Below are positions 32,517 through 41,427 of a stretch of 64,000 nt of DNA, one piece after another (the first letter of the stretch is position 1; each line of letters starts with the position of its first letter). Under the pieces are notes generated by a model. That model was not told the DNA's origin, searched no databases, and saw nothing but the letters and a program-made list of their open reading frames with translations. The position numbers were made by a program, and so were the translations under genes. The stretch is from assembly GCF_021109255.1 (NCBI RefSeq), contig NZ_JAJODG010000002.1; one strand, given 5' to 3'. The DNA is from Merdimmobilis hominis (GTDB lineage Bacteria > Bacillota > Clostridia > Oscillospirales > Ruminococcaceae).

Positions 32517-33871
32517 GGGTTCCCTCCTTTTCCCGGCTCCTCCCCTGTGCTTGTGGACAGGAACGCCACATAAGCCAGCAGGGTTTCTTTCTGATTTTCC
32601 ACCTGGCCGTCGATGACCGCCTGAACCAACTGTTCCAGCAGCGCCCCCACTTGAGGCCCTTGGGGGATGCCCAGCTGCAACAGATCGCAGCCGGTGACCG
32701 CCAGCTGTTTGAGGCTGAAGCACTGCCCTTCCCGCAAAACGGCTTGGGCGGCGGCCTCCACCTCCCGGAGGTTTGCCAAACGGGGCGGCTGGAAAGCCAG
32801 GGCTTGCGCCAGGGTATCCGCCTCCTTGACCGCCAGCCACTGGAAAAAGACCTCCTCCCCCCAGCGGCCCAGCTGGCGCTTGACCCACCTCTCCTCCGGG
32901 AACACCGGCCGGTCGTGAAGATGGATGAGGAGAAGTACCCGTTCCCCCAATAAACGGGGAACCCGCAACCGCCTCAGCACCGTCCCAGCCAGTTCCAAGC
33001 TTTTTTGAGCGTGGCCATAGAAGTGTCCTGTTCCCTCTCCGTCCAAGGTGAAACAGCCGGGCTTGCCGCAATCATGAAGCAGCATGGCAAGGCGCACTGC
33101 CAATTCAGGAGAGGATGCCTCCACTGCGGCACAGGTGTGCTCCCACACATCCCGGTCGTGGTGAGGGTTGTACTGCAAAAATCCCTCCATTGGGAAAAGC
33201 TCTGGCAAAATTGCAAAAATCACCTGAGGGAACTCCCTCAGCACCCGACCGGCGTCTATGCCGCAGAGAAGGCGTGAAAACTCTGCCCAGATCCGTTCCG
33301 CCGCCACATAACAGAGGAGTTCCCGGGATTCCAGCACCGCGGCAGAAGTTTTTTCCTCCAGCCGAAACCCATAGCAGGCGGCGAACCGCAGCGCCCGCAG
33401 GATCCGGAGGGCGTCCTCCCGGAACCGTTCCCCTGGGTCCCCCACACAGCGGATGATCCCATTTTTTAGATCTTCCCGGCCGCCGAACCGGTCGATCACC
33501 TGCCCATCCCGGCGGCATGCCATGGCATTGACGGTGAAATCCCGCCGGGCCAGGTCCGCCTCCAAATCCGGGACAAACCGAACCTGATCCGGATGGCGGT
33601 GGTCGGTGTAGGCGCTCTCCGCCCGGAAGGTGGTCACTTCAAAGGGCTCCCCCTCCCACACCACTGTAACAGTGCCGTGGGCGATACCGGTAGGTATGGC
33701 GTGGGGGAACCGGGCCAGCACCTCCTCCGGGCGGGCAGAGGTGGCGATGTCCCAATCCTGGGGGACTCGGCCCAAAAGGCTGTCCCGGACACAGCCGCCC
33801 ACCGCATAGGCGGCAAATCCGGCTGTTTCCAGCGCCTCCAAAAGGCCCGATACCCCTACTGGCAAAAACAT
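32501..33871 (-). CDS. cca: CCA-adding tRNA nucleotidyltransferase with HD domain
   Basis: 456 residues. Head domain AVGGCVRDSLLGRVPQDWDIATSA with the two catalytic aspartates, RRDFTVNAMA, then GDPGERFREDALRILRALRFA (template site) and an HD motif (LHDCGKPG) in the middle, as in class II enzymes with an added phosphohydrolase. Repairs or completes the tRNA 3' CCA. The tRNA genes seen here encode CCA, so repair may dominate. Likely promoter at 33898-33926. Confidence 0.94.
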   Translation of the reverse strand: MFLPVGVSGLLEALETAGFAAYAVGGCVRDSLLGRVPQDWDIATSARPEEVLARFPHAIPTGIAHGTVTVVWEGEPFEVTTFRAESAYTDHRHPDQVRFVPDLEADLARRDFTVNAMACRRDGQVIDRFGGREDLKNGIIRCVGDPGERFREDALRILRALRFAACYGFRLEEKTSAAVLESRELLCYVAAERIWAEFSRLLCGIDAGRVLREFPQVIFAILPELFPMEGFLQYNPHHDRDVWEHTCAAVEASSPELAVRLAMLLHDCGKPGCFTLDGEGTGHFYGHAQKSLELAGTVLRRLRVPRLLGERVLLLIHLHDRPVFPEERWVKRQLGRWGEEVFFQWLAVKEADTLAQALAFQPPRLANLREVEAAAQAVLREGQCFSLKQLAVTGCDLLQLGIPQGPQVGALLEQLVQAVIDGQVENQKETLLAYVAFLSTSTGEEPGKGGNPWPNM

Positions 33872-33897
33872 GTCTCATCCCCCTTATTACCGTTCCT

Positions 33898-33926
33898 ATT
33901 ATACACTTCCCCCGGTTTGTTGAAAA
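33898..33926 (-). promoter_or_regulatory. Probable promoter of cca
   Basis: TTTTCA (33921-33926), 17 bases, TATAAT (33898-33903). The -35 is weak. Confidence 0.5.
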
Positions 33927-33968
33927 GTCCGGGTGCAAGCTCTCTTTTCCTTCAAAAGTTTTGGGTTG

Positions 33969-34334
33969 TTATTCCGCTGCCTGCATTCTATTTAAAATAC
34001 CTCTCAGCTGGTCAGCCAACATATCCTCTTTGCCAATATAGGTTTCACCTTCAAAAATCATGGTATTCCACAAATCATGCAGCTGCTGCGCTCCAATGGG
34101 GTTGTCACAAAGTTCGTAAGCGGCATAGATGTTGCTAATTAGTGCCTTCATCGTCTCCTGATTGGACAGATCCTCCTTCTCAGCTTTATCAATCGCAAAC
34201 AGAATTAGCGTGTTACAGCGCTGTATTCTACTTTCGGTATACTCCTGCTCCTTTTTGTAGCTTCCTAGGAAGAACGAAGCGGCAATTGCCGCAGCAAAAG
34301 CTATGCAAACCACAATTTTGACAGCTCCTCTCAC
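33969..34334 (-). CDS. Hypothetical protein with N-terminal membrane anchor
   Basis: 121 residues: one transmembrane segment (IVVCIAFAAAIAASFFLG) then a helical, soluble part (QRCNTLILFAIDKAEKED, MKALISNIYAAYELCDNP). No family recognised. The start is GTG at 34334 with GGGGGAG eight bases upstream. Own promoter; codon use is somewhat more AT-rich than the neighbouring ABC and cca genes. Confidence 0.7.
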   Translation of the reverse strand: MRGAVKIVVCIAFAAAIAASFFLGSYKKEQEYTESRIQRCNTLILFAIDKAEKEDLSNQETMKALISNIYAAYELCDNPIGAQQLHDLWNTMIFEGETYIGKEDMLADQLRGILNRMQAAE

Positions 34335-34371
34335 AACAGCGCTCCCCCTTCCGATACAATTCTACGGTCTT

Positions 34372-34400
34372 ATAGTACCACACCGCCAGGCTTTTCACAA
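34372..34400 (-). promoter_or_regulatory. Promoter of the small membrane protein gene
   Basis: TTGTGA (34395-34400), 17 bases, TACTAT (34372-34377). Confidence 0.6.
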
Positions 34401-34417
34401 CCGAGCAAAAAAAGAAA

Positions 34418-34439
34418 ATCCCCCGCCGCAGCGAGGGAT
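34418..34439 (-). terminator. Terminator of the ABC exporter operon
   Basis: ATCCCTCGC and GCGGGGGAT pair (one G-T pair), followed on the minus strand by TTTTCTTTTTTT. It begins six bases after the stop of the second ABC gene. Confidence 0.85.
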
Positions 34440-34444
34440 CTTTT

Positions 34445-36352
34445 TTACTCCAATTCGGCTTTGCCGGTGTAGAGCTGGTAGTACCGGCCCTTTTTCTCCA
34501 GGAGCTCCTCATGGGTGCCCCGCTCGATGATCTCCCCCTGCTCCAAGACCATGATGGCCTTGGCATTTCGCACAGTGGAGAGGCGGTGGGCGATGACAAA
34601 CACCGTCCGGCCGGCCATCAGGCGGTCCATGCCCTTCTCGATAAGCTTCTCGGTCCGGGTGTCGATGGAGCTGGTGGCCTCATCCAAAATCAGCACAGGC
34701 GGGTTGGCCACCGCTGCCCGGGCGATGGACAGCAGCTGCCGCTGGCCTTGGGAGAGGTTGTCGCCATCCCCGGTGAGGACGGTGTCATACCCCTGGGGCA
34801 GGTGCTTGATAAAGGCGTGGGCGTTGGCCAGTTTGGCCGCGGCGACCACCTCTTCGTCGGTGGCATCCAGCTTGCCGTAGCGGATGTTGTCGGCGATGGT
34901 TCCGGTGAACAGGTGGGTATCCTGCAAGACGATCCCCAAGGAGCGGCGCAGGGAGTCCTTTTCAATCAGCCGGACATCGATTCCGTCGTAGGTGATGGTG
35001 CCCGACTGGATTTCATAAAACCGGTTGATCAGGTTGGTGATGGTGGTTTTGCCCGCACCGGTGGAACCCACAAAGGCGATTTTCTGGCCGGGTTTGGCAA
35101 ACAGGCTGATGTCGTGGAGGATGGTCTTATCCTTGTTGTAGCCAAACACCACGTTGTGGAACCGCACATCCCCCAGAACCGGCTCCAGCACCACAGTACC
35201 GGCGGGGCCTAGGGCTTTCCAGGCCCAAATGCCGGTGTGTTCGCTGGTTTCCTCCAGGGTGCCGTCCTCTTTGCGGATGGCCTCGGTGAGGGTGACGGTG
35301 CCTTCGTCCACTTCCGGCTCCACCTGCATCACTTCATACACCCGCTCCGCGCCGGCCAAAGCCGCCAGAATGGTGTTAATCTGCTGGGATAGATGGGAAA
35401 TGGGGTTCGCCACCTGACGGGTGTACTGGAGGTAGGAAATCAGGGAACCCAGGTCCAAGCCGCCGGCAATGGCCATCAGGCCGCCGACACAGCTGGTGAC
35501 TGCGTAGTTGACGTGGGAGAGGTTGCCCATCATAGGCATCATGATGCCGGAATAGCTCTGGGCGCTGATGGCCGCTTGGCGCAACGCATCGTTGCGCTCC
35601 TTAAACTGGGCTTTAGCCTCTTCTTCATGGCAGAAGACCTTAATGACCTTCTGGCCCTCGATCATCTCTTCGATGTATCCATTTACATTGCCCAGCTTTT
35701 GCTGCTGCTGGCCAAAGTAAAACCGGCTCTTACCGCCGATGACTTTGATGAGCAGGAGCATGAGCCCCAAAAAGCCCAGGGAAATCAGGGTGAGCCCAGG
35801 GCTTAGGAAGACCATCATAGAAAGGGTGCCAACAAAAGTCAGCCCATTGGAGATCAGCGAGGCGAAGCTGTTGTTGACCGCCTCGCTGACGGTGTCGATA
35901 TCGTTGGTGACACGGCTCATCAATTCGCCGTGGGTGTGGCTGTCGAAATAGCTCAGGGGGAGCTGTTCCATCTTGTCAAACAAGTCCCGGCGCATCTCAT
36001 ACACCGTCTGCTGGGAGATGTGAACCATAATGCGGGCGTATGCGTAGGAACAGCAGGCACCGGTCAGGTAAACTAGGGCCATCACCGTCAGCATCTTGGC
36101 CAAACCGGCAAAATCGCCGGGCAGGATGTAATTGTTGATCAATGGCCGCAGGAAGTAGTTCCCCGCCACCATGGCAAAGGAGCTGGCAAACAGGCATACA
36201 ATGACTACCACCAGCAGCAGCTTGTGTTTGCCGATATACCCCATCAGGAAGCGGAGAGTTTTTCCCATGTTCTGAGGGCGCGCATACCCGTGTTTGCCCG
36301 GTCCGTTGCCGGGTCCGCGCATAGGTGCGGCAGTTTTGGTATTGTTACTCAC
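34445..36352 (-). CDS. Heterodimeric ABC exporter subunit (canonical half)
   Basis: 635 residues: N-terminal six-helix membrane domain, C-terminal ATPase. Walker A GSTGAGKTT near 430, signature LSQGQ (not LSGGQ) near 532, Walker B LILDEATSS with the catalytic Glu. An insert of about 40 residues (EGTVTLTEAIRKEDGTLEE region) lies before the ATPase domain. With the overlapping upstream gene it forms a BmrCD/TM287-288-type multidrug exporter half. The first eight bases overlap the partner gene. Confidence 0.93.
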   Translation of the reverse strand: MSNNTKTAAPMRGPGNGPGKHGYARPQNMGKTLRFLMGYIGKHKLLLVVVIVCLFASSFAMVAGNYFLRPLINNYILPGDFAGLAKMLTVMALVYLTGACCSYAYARIMVHISQQTVYEMRRDLFDKMEQLPLSYFDSHTHGELMSRVTNDIDTVSEAVNNSFASLISNGLTFVGTLSMMVFLSPGLTLISLGFLGLMLLLIKVIGGKSRFYFGQQQQKLGNVNGYIEEMIEGQKVIKVFCHEEEAKAQFKERNDALRQAAISAQSYSGIMMPMMGNLSHVNYAVTSCVGGLMAIAGGLDLGSLISYLQYTRQVANPISHLSQQINTILAALAGAERVYEVMQVEPEVDEGTVTLTEAIRKEDGTLEETSEHTGIWAWKALGPAGTVVLEPVLGDVRFHNVVFGYNKDKTILHDISLFAKPGQKIAFVGSTGAGKTTITNLINRFYEIQSGTITYDGIDVRLIEKDSLRRSLGIVLQDTHLFTGTIADNIRYGKLDATDEEVVAAAKLANAHAFIKHLPQGYDTVLTGDGDNLSQGQRQLLSIARAAVANPPVLILDEATSSIDTRTEKLIEKGMDRLMAGRTVFVIAHRLSTVRNAKAIMVLEQGEIIERGTHEELLEKKGRYYQLYTGKAELE

Positions 36353-38081
36353 TCAAACCAGCTCCTTCCTGTTGAGATTGATAGACCTCGCGGTAAATAT
36401 CGCAGCTTTCCATCAACTCCTCGTGGGTGCCATGGGCCGCCACATGACCGTCATCCAGCACGATGATCTGGTCGGCGTCGCTGATGGAACTGACCCGCTG
36501 AGCGATAATGATCTTGGTGGTGCCGGAGAGATCCTCCCGGAAGGCCCGGCGGATTTTGGCATCGGTGGCGGTGTCCACGGCGCTGGTGCTGTCGTCCAAG
36601 ATGAGAACCTTAGGCTTCTTCAGGATGGCACGGGCGATGCAGAGCCGCTGTTTCTGGCCGCCGGAGACGTTGACGCCGCCTTGGCCCAGGTCAGTTTCCA
36701 ATCCCTGGGGCATCCGGCTGATGAACTCATCGGCGCAGGCCGCCTGACAGGCCGCCCAGATCTCTTCGTCGCTGGCCGATTCATCCCCCCACAAAAGGTT
36801 TTCCCGGATTGTGCCGGAGAACAAGGTGTTCTGCTGGAGCACCATGGCGACGGTGTTGCGCAGGTGTTCCAGGCTGTAGTCCCTCACATCCCGACCGCCC
36901 ACCAGCACCCGGCCGGAGGTGACGTCGTACAGGCGGGGGATCAGCTGCACCAAGGTGGTCTTGGCCGAACCGGTGCCCCCCAAAATGCCCACTGTAGAGC
37001 CGGAGGGGATGGTGAGGTTGACATCGGTGAGGACCAGATCGTCCTCTTTTCCATCATAGCTGAAGTTCACATGGTCGAAGACCACCGAGCCGTCGGCCAC
37101 CTGTGCTTGTGGGTCGCAGGCGTTGTCGTTGATATCGGGGACCTCTTCCAGCACTTCCAGGATACGGCGGGCGGATGCCACCGACCGGGAAAGCATCATG
37201 AAGATCATGGAGACCATCATCAAGGACATCAAAATCTGGGTCACATAGGTGATGAAGCTGGTCAGTTTGCCCACCTGCAGCGCGCCGGTGTACACCATTC
37301 CGCCGCCAAACCACAGGATGGCGATGATGGTGGAGAACATGACCATCTGCATCACCGGCATGTTGAGAACCACAAACCCGAAAGCCTCTTCCGAAGCCTT
37401 GCGCAGGTTGCCGTTGGCGGTCTCAAACTTTTTGCGCTCAAAATCCTCCCGGACAAAGGCCTTTACCGTACGGATGCCGATCAGGTTCTCCTGCACAGCG
37501 GTGTTCATGTTGTCAATCCGGCCCTGGAGAATGCCAAAGCGTTTGCGCACGTGGCTTATGATGAAATAAAGCGACCCCAGCAATACCGGGATGGCCACCA
37601 GGAACACCATGGCCAGCTTGGCGTTGATCATCACCGCCAAAAAGAGGGCGCTGACCAGCATCACAGGGGCGCGAACCAGAATCCGCATGCCCATGGTGAT
37701 ACTCATCTGCATGGCGTTGACGTCATTGGTCAGGCGGGTGATCAGCGAGGCGGTGCTGAACCGTTCAATGTTGCTGAAAGAATACTCCTGGATTTTATTG
37801 TACTGGGCTTCCCGCAGCTCGGCGCCGAAGCTCTGCCCAGCGATGGAGGAGCAGCGGGCCAAACCCATGCCAAACCCCATGGATACTACAGCCATTGCGG
37901 CCATCAGCAAACCCATGCGGATGGTGTAGGCCGCGTCGTGGTTCTGCACGCCCACATCCACAATGTTTGCCATCACCAAAGGAATCAGCATCTCAAACAC
38001 TGCCTCCATAATGCCGCACAGGCAGCCCATACCCACCCATTTTTTATACTTGGATAGGTAGGGCGCAAATTTTTTTATCAT
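36345..38081 (-). CDS. Heterodimeric ABC exporter subunit (degenerate-site half)
   Basis: 578 residues, membrane domain plus ATPase. Walker A GGTGSAKTT near 370, signature VSGGQ near 473, but Walker B reads LILDDSTSA: the catalytic Glu is Asp, which marks the non-hydrolysing nucleotide site of asymmetric exporters. First gene of the exporter pair, with promoter and palindrome upstream. The MarR gene further upstream on the same strand is the likely regulator. Substrate unknown; drugs or peptides are typical. Confidence 0.93.
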   Translation of the reverse strand: MIKKFAPYLSKYKKWVGMGCLCGIMEAVFEMLIPLVMANIVDVGVQNHDAAYTIRMGLLMAAMAVVSMGFGMGLARCSSIAGQSFGAELREAQYNKIQEYSFSNIERFSTASLITRLTNDVNAMQMSITMGMRILVRAPVMLVSALFLAVMINAKLAMVFLVAIPVLLGSLYFIISHVRKRFGILQGRIDNMNTAVQENLIGIRTVKAFVREDFERKKFETANGNLRKASEEAFGFVVLNMPVMQMVMFSTIIAILWFGGGMVYTGALQVGKLTSFITYVTQILMSLMMVSMIFMMLSRSVASARRILEVLEEVPDINDNACDPQAQVADGSVVFDHVNFSYDGKEDDLVLTDVNLTIPSGSTVGILGGTGSAKTTLVQLIPRLYDVTSGRVLVGGRDVRDYSLEHLRNTVAMVLQQNTLFSGTIRENLLWGDESASDEEIWAACQAACADEFISRMPQGLETDLGQGGVNVSGGQKQRLCIARAILKKPKVLILDDSTSAVDTATDAKIRRAFREDLSGTTKIIIAQRVSSISDADQIIVLDDGHVAAHGTHEELMESCDIYREVYQSQQEGAGLSE

Positions 38082-38127
38082 ATTTTCACCCCATATCTCT
38101 TTAATGTTAGGAAGGGCTTACAATTTG

Positions 38128-38186
38128 GTAAGCCGACTTACTATTTATTGTTATCCTATTCTACTTCACCGGATTTTAATTGTCAA
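38128..38186 (-). promoter_or_regulatory. Promoter and candidate operator of the ABC exporter
   Basis: TTGACA (38181-38186), 17 bases, TAGAAT (38158-38163). About 16 bases downstream of the -10 lies the inverted repeat GTAAG-TCGG-CTTAC (38128-38141), well placed for repression by the MarR protein encoded upstream. Confidence 0.7.
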
Positions 38187-38408
38187 TACGCACAGATACG
38201 AATTCACAAAATAATCATATGTGCCTAAAAAGTAGTCGATATCAAACCTATTGGACAGCAAATTTTGTGCATCTAGCCCCTTGCCGTAGGACTTACAAGA
38301 ATATTTTTTGGCGGTAGACGCCCTGCCCCAAGCCGCTTTCCCTATAAAGCGAACATCGTTTTTTGGAGCCTAAACTCCCCAATCCCTCAACAGGGCTACC
38401 AAAGATAA
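38187..38408. other. Spacer between exporter promoter and marR terminator
   Basis: No supported ORF. GC-poor near the promoter, then a mixed stretch with short inverted repeats. I see no RNA gene. Confidence 0.4.
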
Positions 38409-38436
38409 AAACAGCTCCTTTTTCAAGGGGCTGTTT
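38409..38436 (-). terminator. Terminator of marR (exporter regulator)
   Basis: AAACAGCCCC pairs with GGAGCTGTTT (one G-T pair); TTATC follows. It lies about 50 bases after the marR stop codon. Confidence 0.7.
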
Positions 38437-38488
38437 CCATTGAAATATATCCGTTTTATCGCGGATGTCTTGCCAAACTTGGACGCAG

Positions 38489-39001
38489 CTACATGTCCGG
38501 TCCTTCCTCCCAGCGCGGGTTCTGGTGGTGGTTCCGCGGCCGCATCCCTTCCGTGTCTTCATCCTCCTCCCGGAGGCGGTTGAGGCTCTCGTACATCCGG
38601 CGCAGCAGGTCAGTGAGCAGTTCTTCATCCTGGGGGGTCACCTGGGAAAACAGCGTATCCCGCAGGTGATCTACCTCCTGGCGGCAGTCGTGGGAGGCTT
38701 TGCGCCCCAGCTCGGTGATGGTGATCCGGTTGCGGCGGGTATCTTGGGGATCAGGAGCCCGCTGTACAAAACCCACCTTCTCCATCCGCTTAAGGGAGGC
38801 TGCAATGGTGGCCTTGCTCACCTTCAGGCAATCGGCTAGCTCTTGCTGGGTGATTCCCGGGTAACGTTCCAACAATTCCAGGATAAAGGGCTGGCTTTTG
38901 TACAGCCCATAGCGGTTTAAAATTCTGTTGAGCAGGATGTCGTGGGTACGCATCAGCGCCCCAAACATATGGATCATATCCGAATCCCGATAAGGCGGCA
39001 T
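38489..39001 (-). CDS. MarR-family transcriptional regulator
   Basis: 170 residues. Winged helix from about residue 40 (QPFILELLERYPGITQQELADCL, SKATIAASLKRMEKVGFVQR) with the wing DPQDTRRNRITIT; dimerisation helices on both sides; an unusually polar C-terminal tail (EEDEDTEGMRPRNHHQN). Strong GGGGGGAG site before the ATG. Probably controls the ABC exporter downstream, as MarR proteins do for such pairs. Confidence 0.9.
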   Translation of the reverse strand: MPPYRDSDMIHMFGALMRTHDILLNRILNRYGLYKSQPFILELLERYPGITQQELADCLKVSKATIAASLKRMEKVGFVQRAPDPQDTRRNRITITELGRKASHDCRQEVDHLRDTLFSQVTPQDEELLTDLLRRMYESLNRLREEDEDTEGMRPRNHHQNPRWEEGPDM

Positions 39002-39300
39002 CTTCTCTCCCCCCCTTTCTTTGCAAACCGCTGCTGATTATAGTTTTTATTGTGGCATAAAATTCCCATAGGCTAGAAAAAGCCCGTTGACACTTCGCGT
39101 CGGGATGGGCTATGCCCTCAAAGAATTGCGCTGCCGGTACACGGCAGGAGGGAGGGATTCCATCCCAACAGCAACTCATAGCATGCCATAGGCTTTGCTT
39201 GCGGCAATGGACAAAGGCTTTTTGACGAATCATCGCCCTTTGAGATTATTATAACACAATCCTGTGAAAAAACGGTTAAAATTTTACCAGTAGAGAGAAT
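39002..39300 (-). promoter_or_regulatory. Promoter region and leader-like element upstream of marR
   Basis: Two TATAAT elements read toward marR: a distal one near 39248-39253 (minus strand) and a proximal one at 39037-39042 ending about 35 bases before the ATG. The 200 bases between them share their first 40 and last 30 bases with the leader of the M16-lgt operon at 13.6-13.8 kb, with an extra central block here. The frame in it (SLWHAMSCCWDG..., AAQFFEGIAHPDAK) has no convincing ribosome-binding site. Confidence 0.45.
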
Positions 39301-39328
39301 CTGTTCCCAAACCTGAGAAAAAGAAAAA

Positions 39329-39349
39329 GGCGGGGGAAATTCCCCCGCC
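39329..39349 (-). terminator. Terminator of aspA
   Basis: GGCGGGGGAA and TTCCCCCGCC fold into a tight hairpin, followed by TTTTTCTTTTTC on the minus strand; about 24 bases after the aspA stop. Confidence 0.9.
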
Positions 39350-39372
39350 CCTATTGTTGTCGATTGGTCTGG

Positions 39373-40752
39373 TTATTTGGTCATGGCATAGACGTCCAGG
39401 ATTTCGTCCAGCTCCTCTTTGGTGAAGATGTTCTCCCGTTCCAGCAGTTCCCGGACCGAGGCCCCAGTTTTGATGGCTTCTTTGGCAATGCTGGCCGCCA
39501 GCTGATACCCCACCTTGGGGCAGATGGCGGTGATAATGCCCACGCTGCCGTGGACCAGGTCGGCGCAATGCTTCTCGTTGGCAGTGATGCCGTCAATGCA
39601 GTTGTCAATGAAGGTATTGACCCCATTGGTCAAGGTCATGATGGATTCGAACAGGTTGTAGTAGATCACCGGCTCAAAGGCGTTGAGCTCCAGCTGTCCG
39701 CCTTCCGCTGCCATGGTGATGGCCACATCGTTGCCAATGATATTGAAGGCCACCTGGCTCATCACTTCGGGGATGACCGGGTTTACCTTGCCGGGCATGA
39801 TGGAAGAACCGTTTTGTTTGGCAGGCAGGTTGATCTCGCCAAAGCCGGTGCGGGGGCCGGAGGACATCAGGCGCAGGTCATTGGCCATTTTGGAAAGGCT
39901 CAGGGCGCAGGTGCGCAGCACCCCGGAGACCTGGGCAAACACATCTACATGCTGGGTGGCATCCACCAAGTCGTCGGCTTTGACCAAGGGCAGGCCGGTG
40001 ATCTCCCCCAGGGTGACAGCAATGTGGCCCACATAACCCCGGTTGGCGTTGAGGCAGGTGCCAATGGCGGTGCCGCCCATGTTGATGCTGTACAGATAGG
40101 GCATCAGCTCGCTGAACCGTTTCAGGTCGCGGGCGACTACCGAGCGGTAGGCGCCGAATTCCTGGCCCAAACGGATCGGGACGGCATCCTGCATCTGGGT
40201 GCGGCCCATCTTCACCACCGAGTCGAACTCCTTCTCTTTGGCCGCCAGGGATTTCTCCAGCCGCTGGAGTTCTTTGACAGCGGCCTGCAGCAATTTAATG
40301 GTGGTGATTTTGCCCGCGGTGGGGATGACATCGTTGGTGGACTGGGCGCGGTTGACGTGGTCGTTGGGATGAACCACGCTGTAATCGCCTTTCGTACCTC
40401 CGAGGATTTCAATGGCGCGGTTGGCGATGACTTCGTTGGCGTTCATATTGGCTGTGGTGCCGGCTCCCCCCTGGATGGCATCACAGATAAACTGATCGTG
40501 GAACTGACCGGCCATAATCTCATCGCAGGCCTGGCAGATGGCGTCGCAGATGGACTTGTCCAATTCGCCCACCGCTAGGTTGTTCAACGCAGAAGCTTTT
40601 TTAATGGCCGCCAAACTGTTGATAAATTCGGGGTGGAGTTTTGCGCCGGTGATGTGGAAATTCTCCGCGCCGCGCAGGGACTGAACCCCATAGTAAGCCT
40701 CAGCGGGGATCTGTTTGCTGCCGATGGAATCGCTTTCGGTACGAAATGCCAT
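39373..40752 (-). CDS. aspA: Aspartate ammonia-lyase (aspartase)
   Basis: 459 residues of the fumarase/aspartase superfamily. Signature GSSIMPGKVNPVIPEVM with the catalytic serine loop, plus GRTQMQDAVPI and TNDVIPTA. Converts aspartate to fumarate and ammonia; aspartase is favoured over fumarase by the overall match, though fumarase cannot be excluded by eye. GGGAGAG precedes the ATG. Single-gene unit. Links aspartate to fumarate metabolism in the anaerobe. Confidence 0.93.
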   Translation of the reverse strand: MAFRTESDSIGSKQIPAEAYYGVQSLRGAENFHITGAKLHPEFINSLAAIKKASALNNLAVGELDKSICDAICQACDEIMAGQFHDQFICDAIQGGAGTTANMNANEVIANRAIEILGGTKGDYSVVHPNDHVNRAQSTNDVIPTAGKITTIKLLQAAVKELQRLEKSLAAKEKEFDSVVKMGRTQMQDAVPIRLGQEFGAYRSVVARDLKRFSELMPYLYSINMGGTAIGTCLNANRGYVGHIAVTLGEITGLPLVKADDLVDATQHVDVFAQVSGVLRTCALSLSKMANDLRLMSSGPRTGFGEINLPAKQNGSSIMPGKVNPVIPEVMSQVAFNIIGNDVAITMAAEGGQLELNAFEPVIYYNLFESIMTLTNGVNTFIDNCIDGITANEKHCADLVHGSVGIITAICPKVGYQLAASIAKEAIKTGASVRELLERENIFTKEELDEILDVYAMTK

Positions 40753-40833
40753 ATCGCTCTCTCCCTTATTGAAATTTCTCTTTCAAAAAATGTGAATTCA
40801 TGTTTTTGATGCATGATTTGCGTCATTTTCTTC

Positions 40834-40862
40834 ATTATAGTCCCCCAACTTGTAAAAAGCAA
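40834..40862 (-). promoter_or_regulatory. Promoter of aspA
   Basis: TTGCTT (40857-40862), 17 bases, TATAAT (40834-40839), with a leader of about 75 bases. Confidence 0.7.
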
Positions 40863-40992
40863 GGGGTTCTTTTGGAAATTTTGCTGTGATATCTCCTAAT
40901 TTTGTCGGTTATTTTCTGTGTAAAATATCTCAAATCATTCTTTATGTGAAGGGATTCCTTCAATTTGAGGGGGCGATCCTCAACATATCCAC
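40863..40992. other. Gene-free AT-rich spacer
   Basis: No ORF with a ribosome-binding site. Contains TTTGTGGATATG-like sequence next to the orphan terminator. Nothing recognised. Confidence 0.4.
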
Positions 40993-41022
40993 AAAAAAGG
41001 CGGCATGATCCCTCATGCCACC
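40993..41022 (-). terminator. Orphan terminator, possible end of a small RNA
   Basis: GGTGGCATGA and TCATGCCGCC pair (one mismatch) and are followed by TTTTTT on the minus strand. No gene lies on the minus strand between here and the tRNA at 41.2 kb, so what it terminates is unclear: a small RNA of up to about 200 bases is possible. Confidence 0.55.
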
Positions 41023-41183
41023 TTCATTTATCGAAGTAAAGTTTTGAAAGATAGGGGTGCCGGCCCCCTAAACAGGATATGCAAAGCCGTGGAAAAATGG
41101 GAAACTTGGGGTTCCAGATTATTCCATGGTTTTTAAAAGAATGTTAACGTCCACTATACAGCCGGACGTTTTAACCGGGAGGG

Positions 41184-41212
41184 TTGACATTTGCCCAAAT
41201 TTGGTATATCAT
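41184..41212 (+). promoter_or_regulatory. Promoter of tRNA-Pro(CGG)
   Basis: TTGACA (41184-41189), 17 bases, TATCAT (41207-41212). Upstream, AACGTCC...GGACGTT is a 7-bp inverted repeat of unknown meaning. Confidence 0.8.
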
Positions 41213-41238
41213 AATACAGCTATCTTATATTTCCATAC

Positions 41239-41315
41239 CGAGATGTGGCTCAGTTTGGTAGAGCGCTGCGTTCGGGACGCAGAGGCCGCAGGTTCGAATC
41301 CTGTCATCTCGACCA
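41239..41315 (+). tRNA. tRNA-Pro, anticodon CGG
   Basis: 77 bases with encoded CCA. Acceptor CGAGATG / CATCTCG; anticodon stem CTGCG/CGCAG with loop TTCGGGA, anticodon CGG; T-loop TTCGAAT. Confidence 0.96.
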
Positions 41316-41322
41316 ACAGAAA

Positions 41323-41364
41323 AAACCCGTTAAATGGCTTTAGAATCAGCCTTTAGCGGGTTTT
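41323..41364 (+). terminator. Terminator of tRNA-Pro(CGG)
   Basis: AACCCGTTAAATGGCT pairs with AGCCTTTAGCGGGTT (some G-T and a mismatch), followed by TTTTTC. Confidence 0.8.
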
Positions 41365-41395
41365 TCTTATCTTCTAAAACGGCTTATACCCTTGC

Positions 41396-41427
41396 CAAAA
41401 CAGGGCAAAAACAGGGCAAAAACAGGG
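41396..41427. repeat. Three tandem copies of CAAAAACAGGG
   Basis: CAAAACAGGG, then CAAAAACAGGG twice. It lies about 80 bases beyond the tRNA-Pro(CGG) 3' end, a usual place for integration scars. No integrase is present. Confidence 0.6.

Noticed and set aside
38790..39233. Minus-strand frame running into marR from upstream
   Set aside because: It lies out of the regulator frame, lacks a ribosome-binding site and coincides with the repeated leader element.
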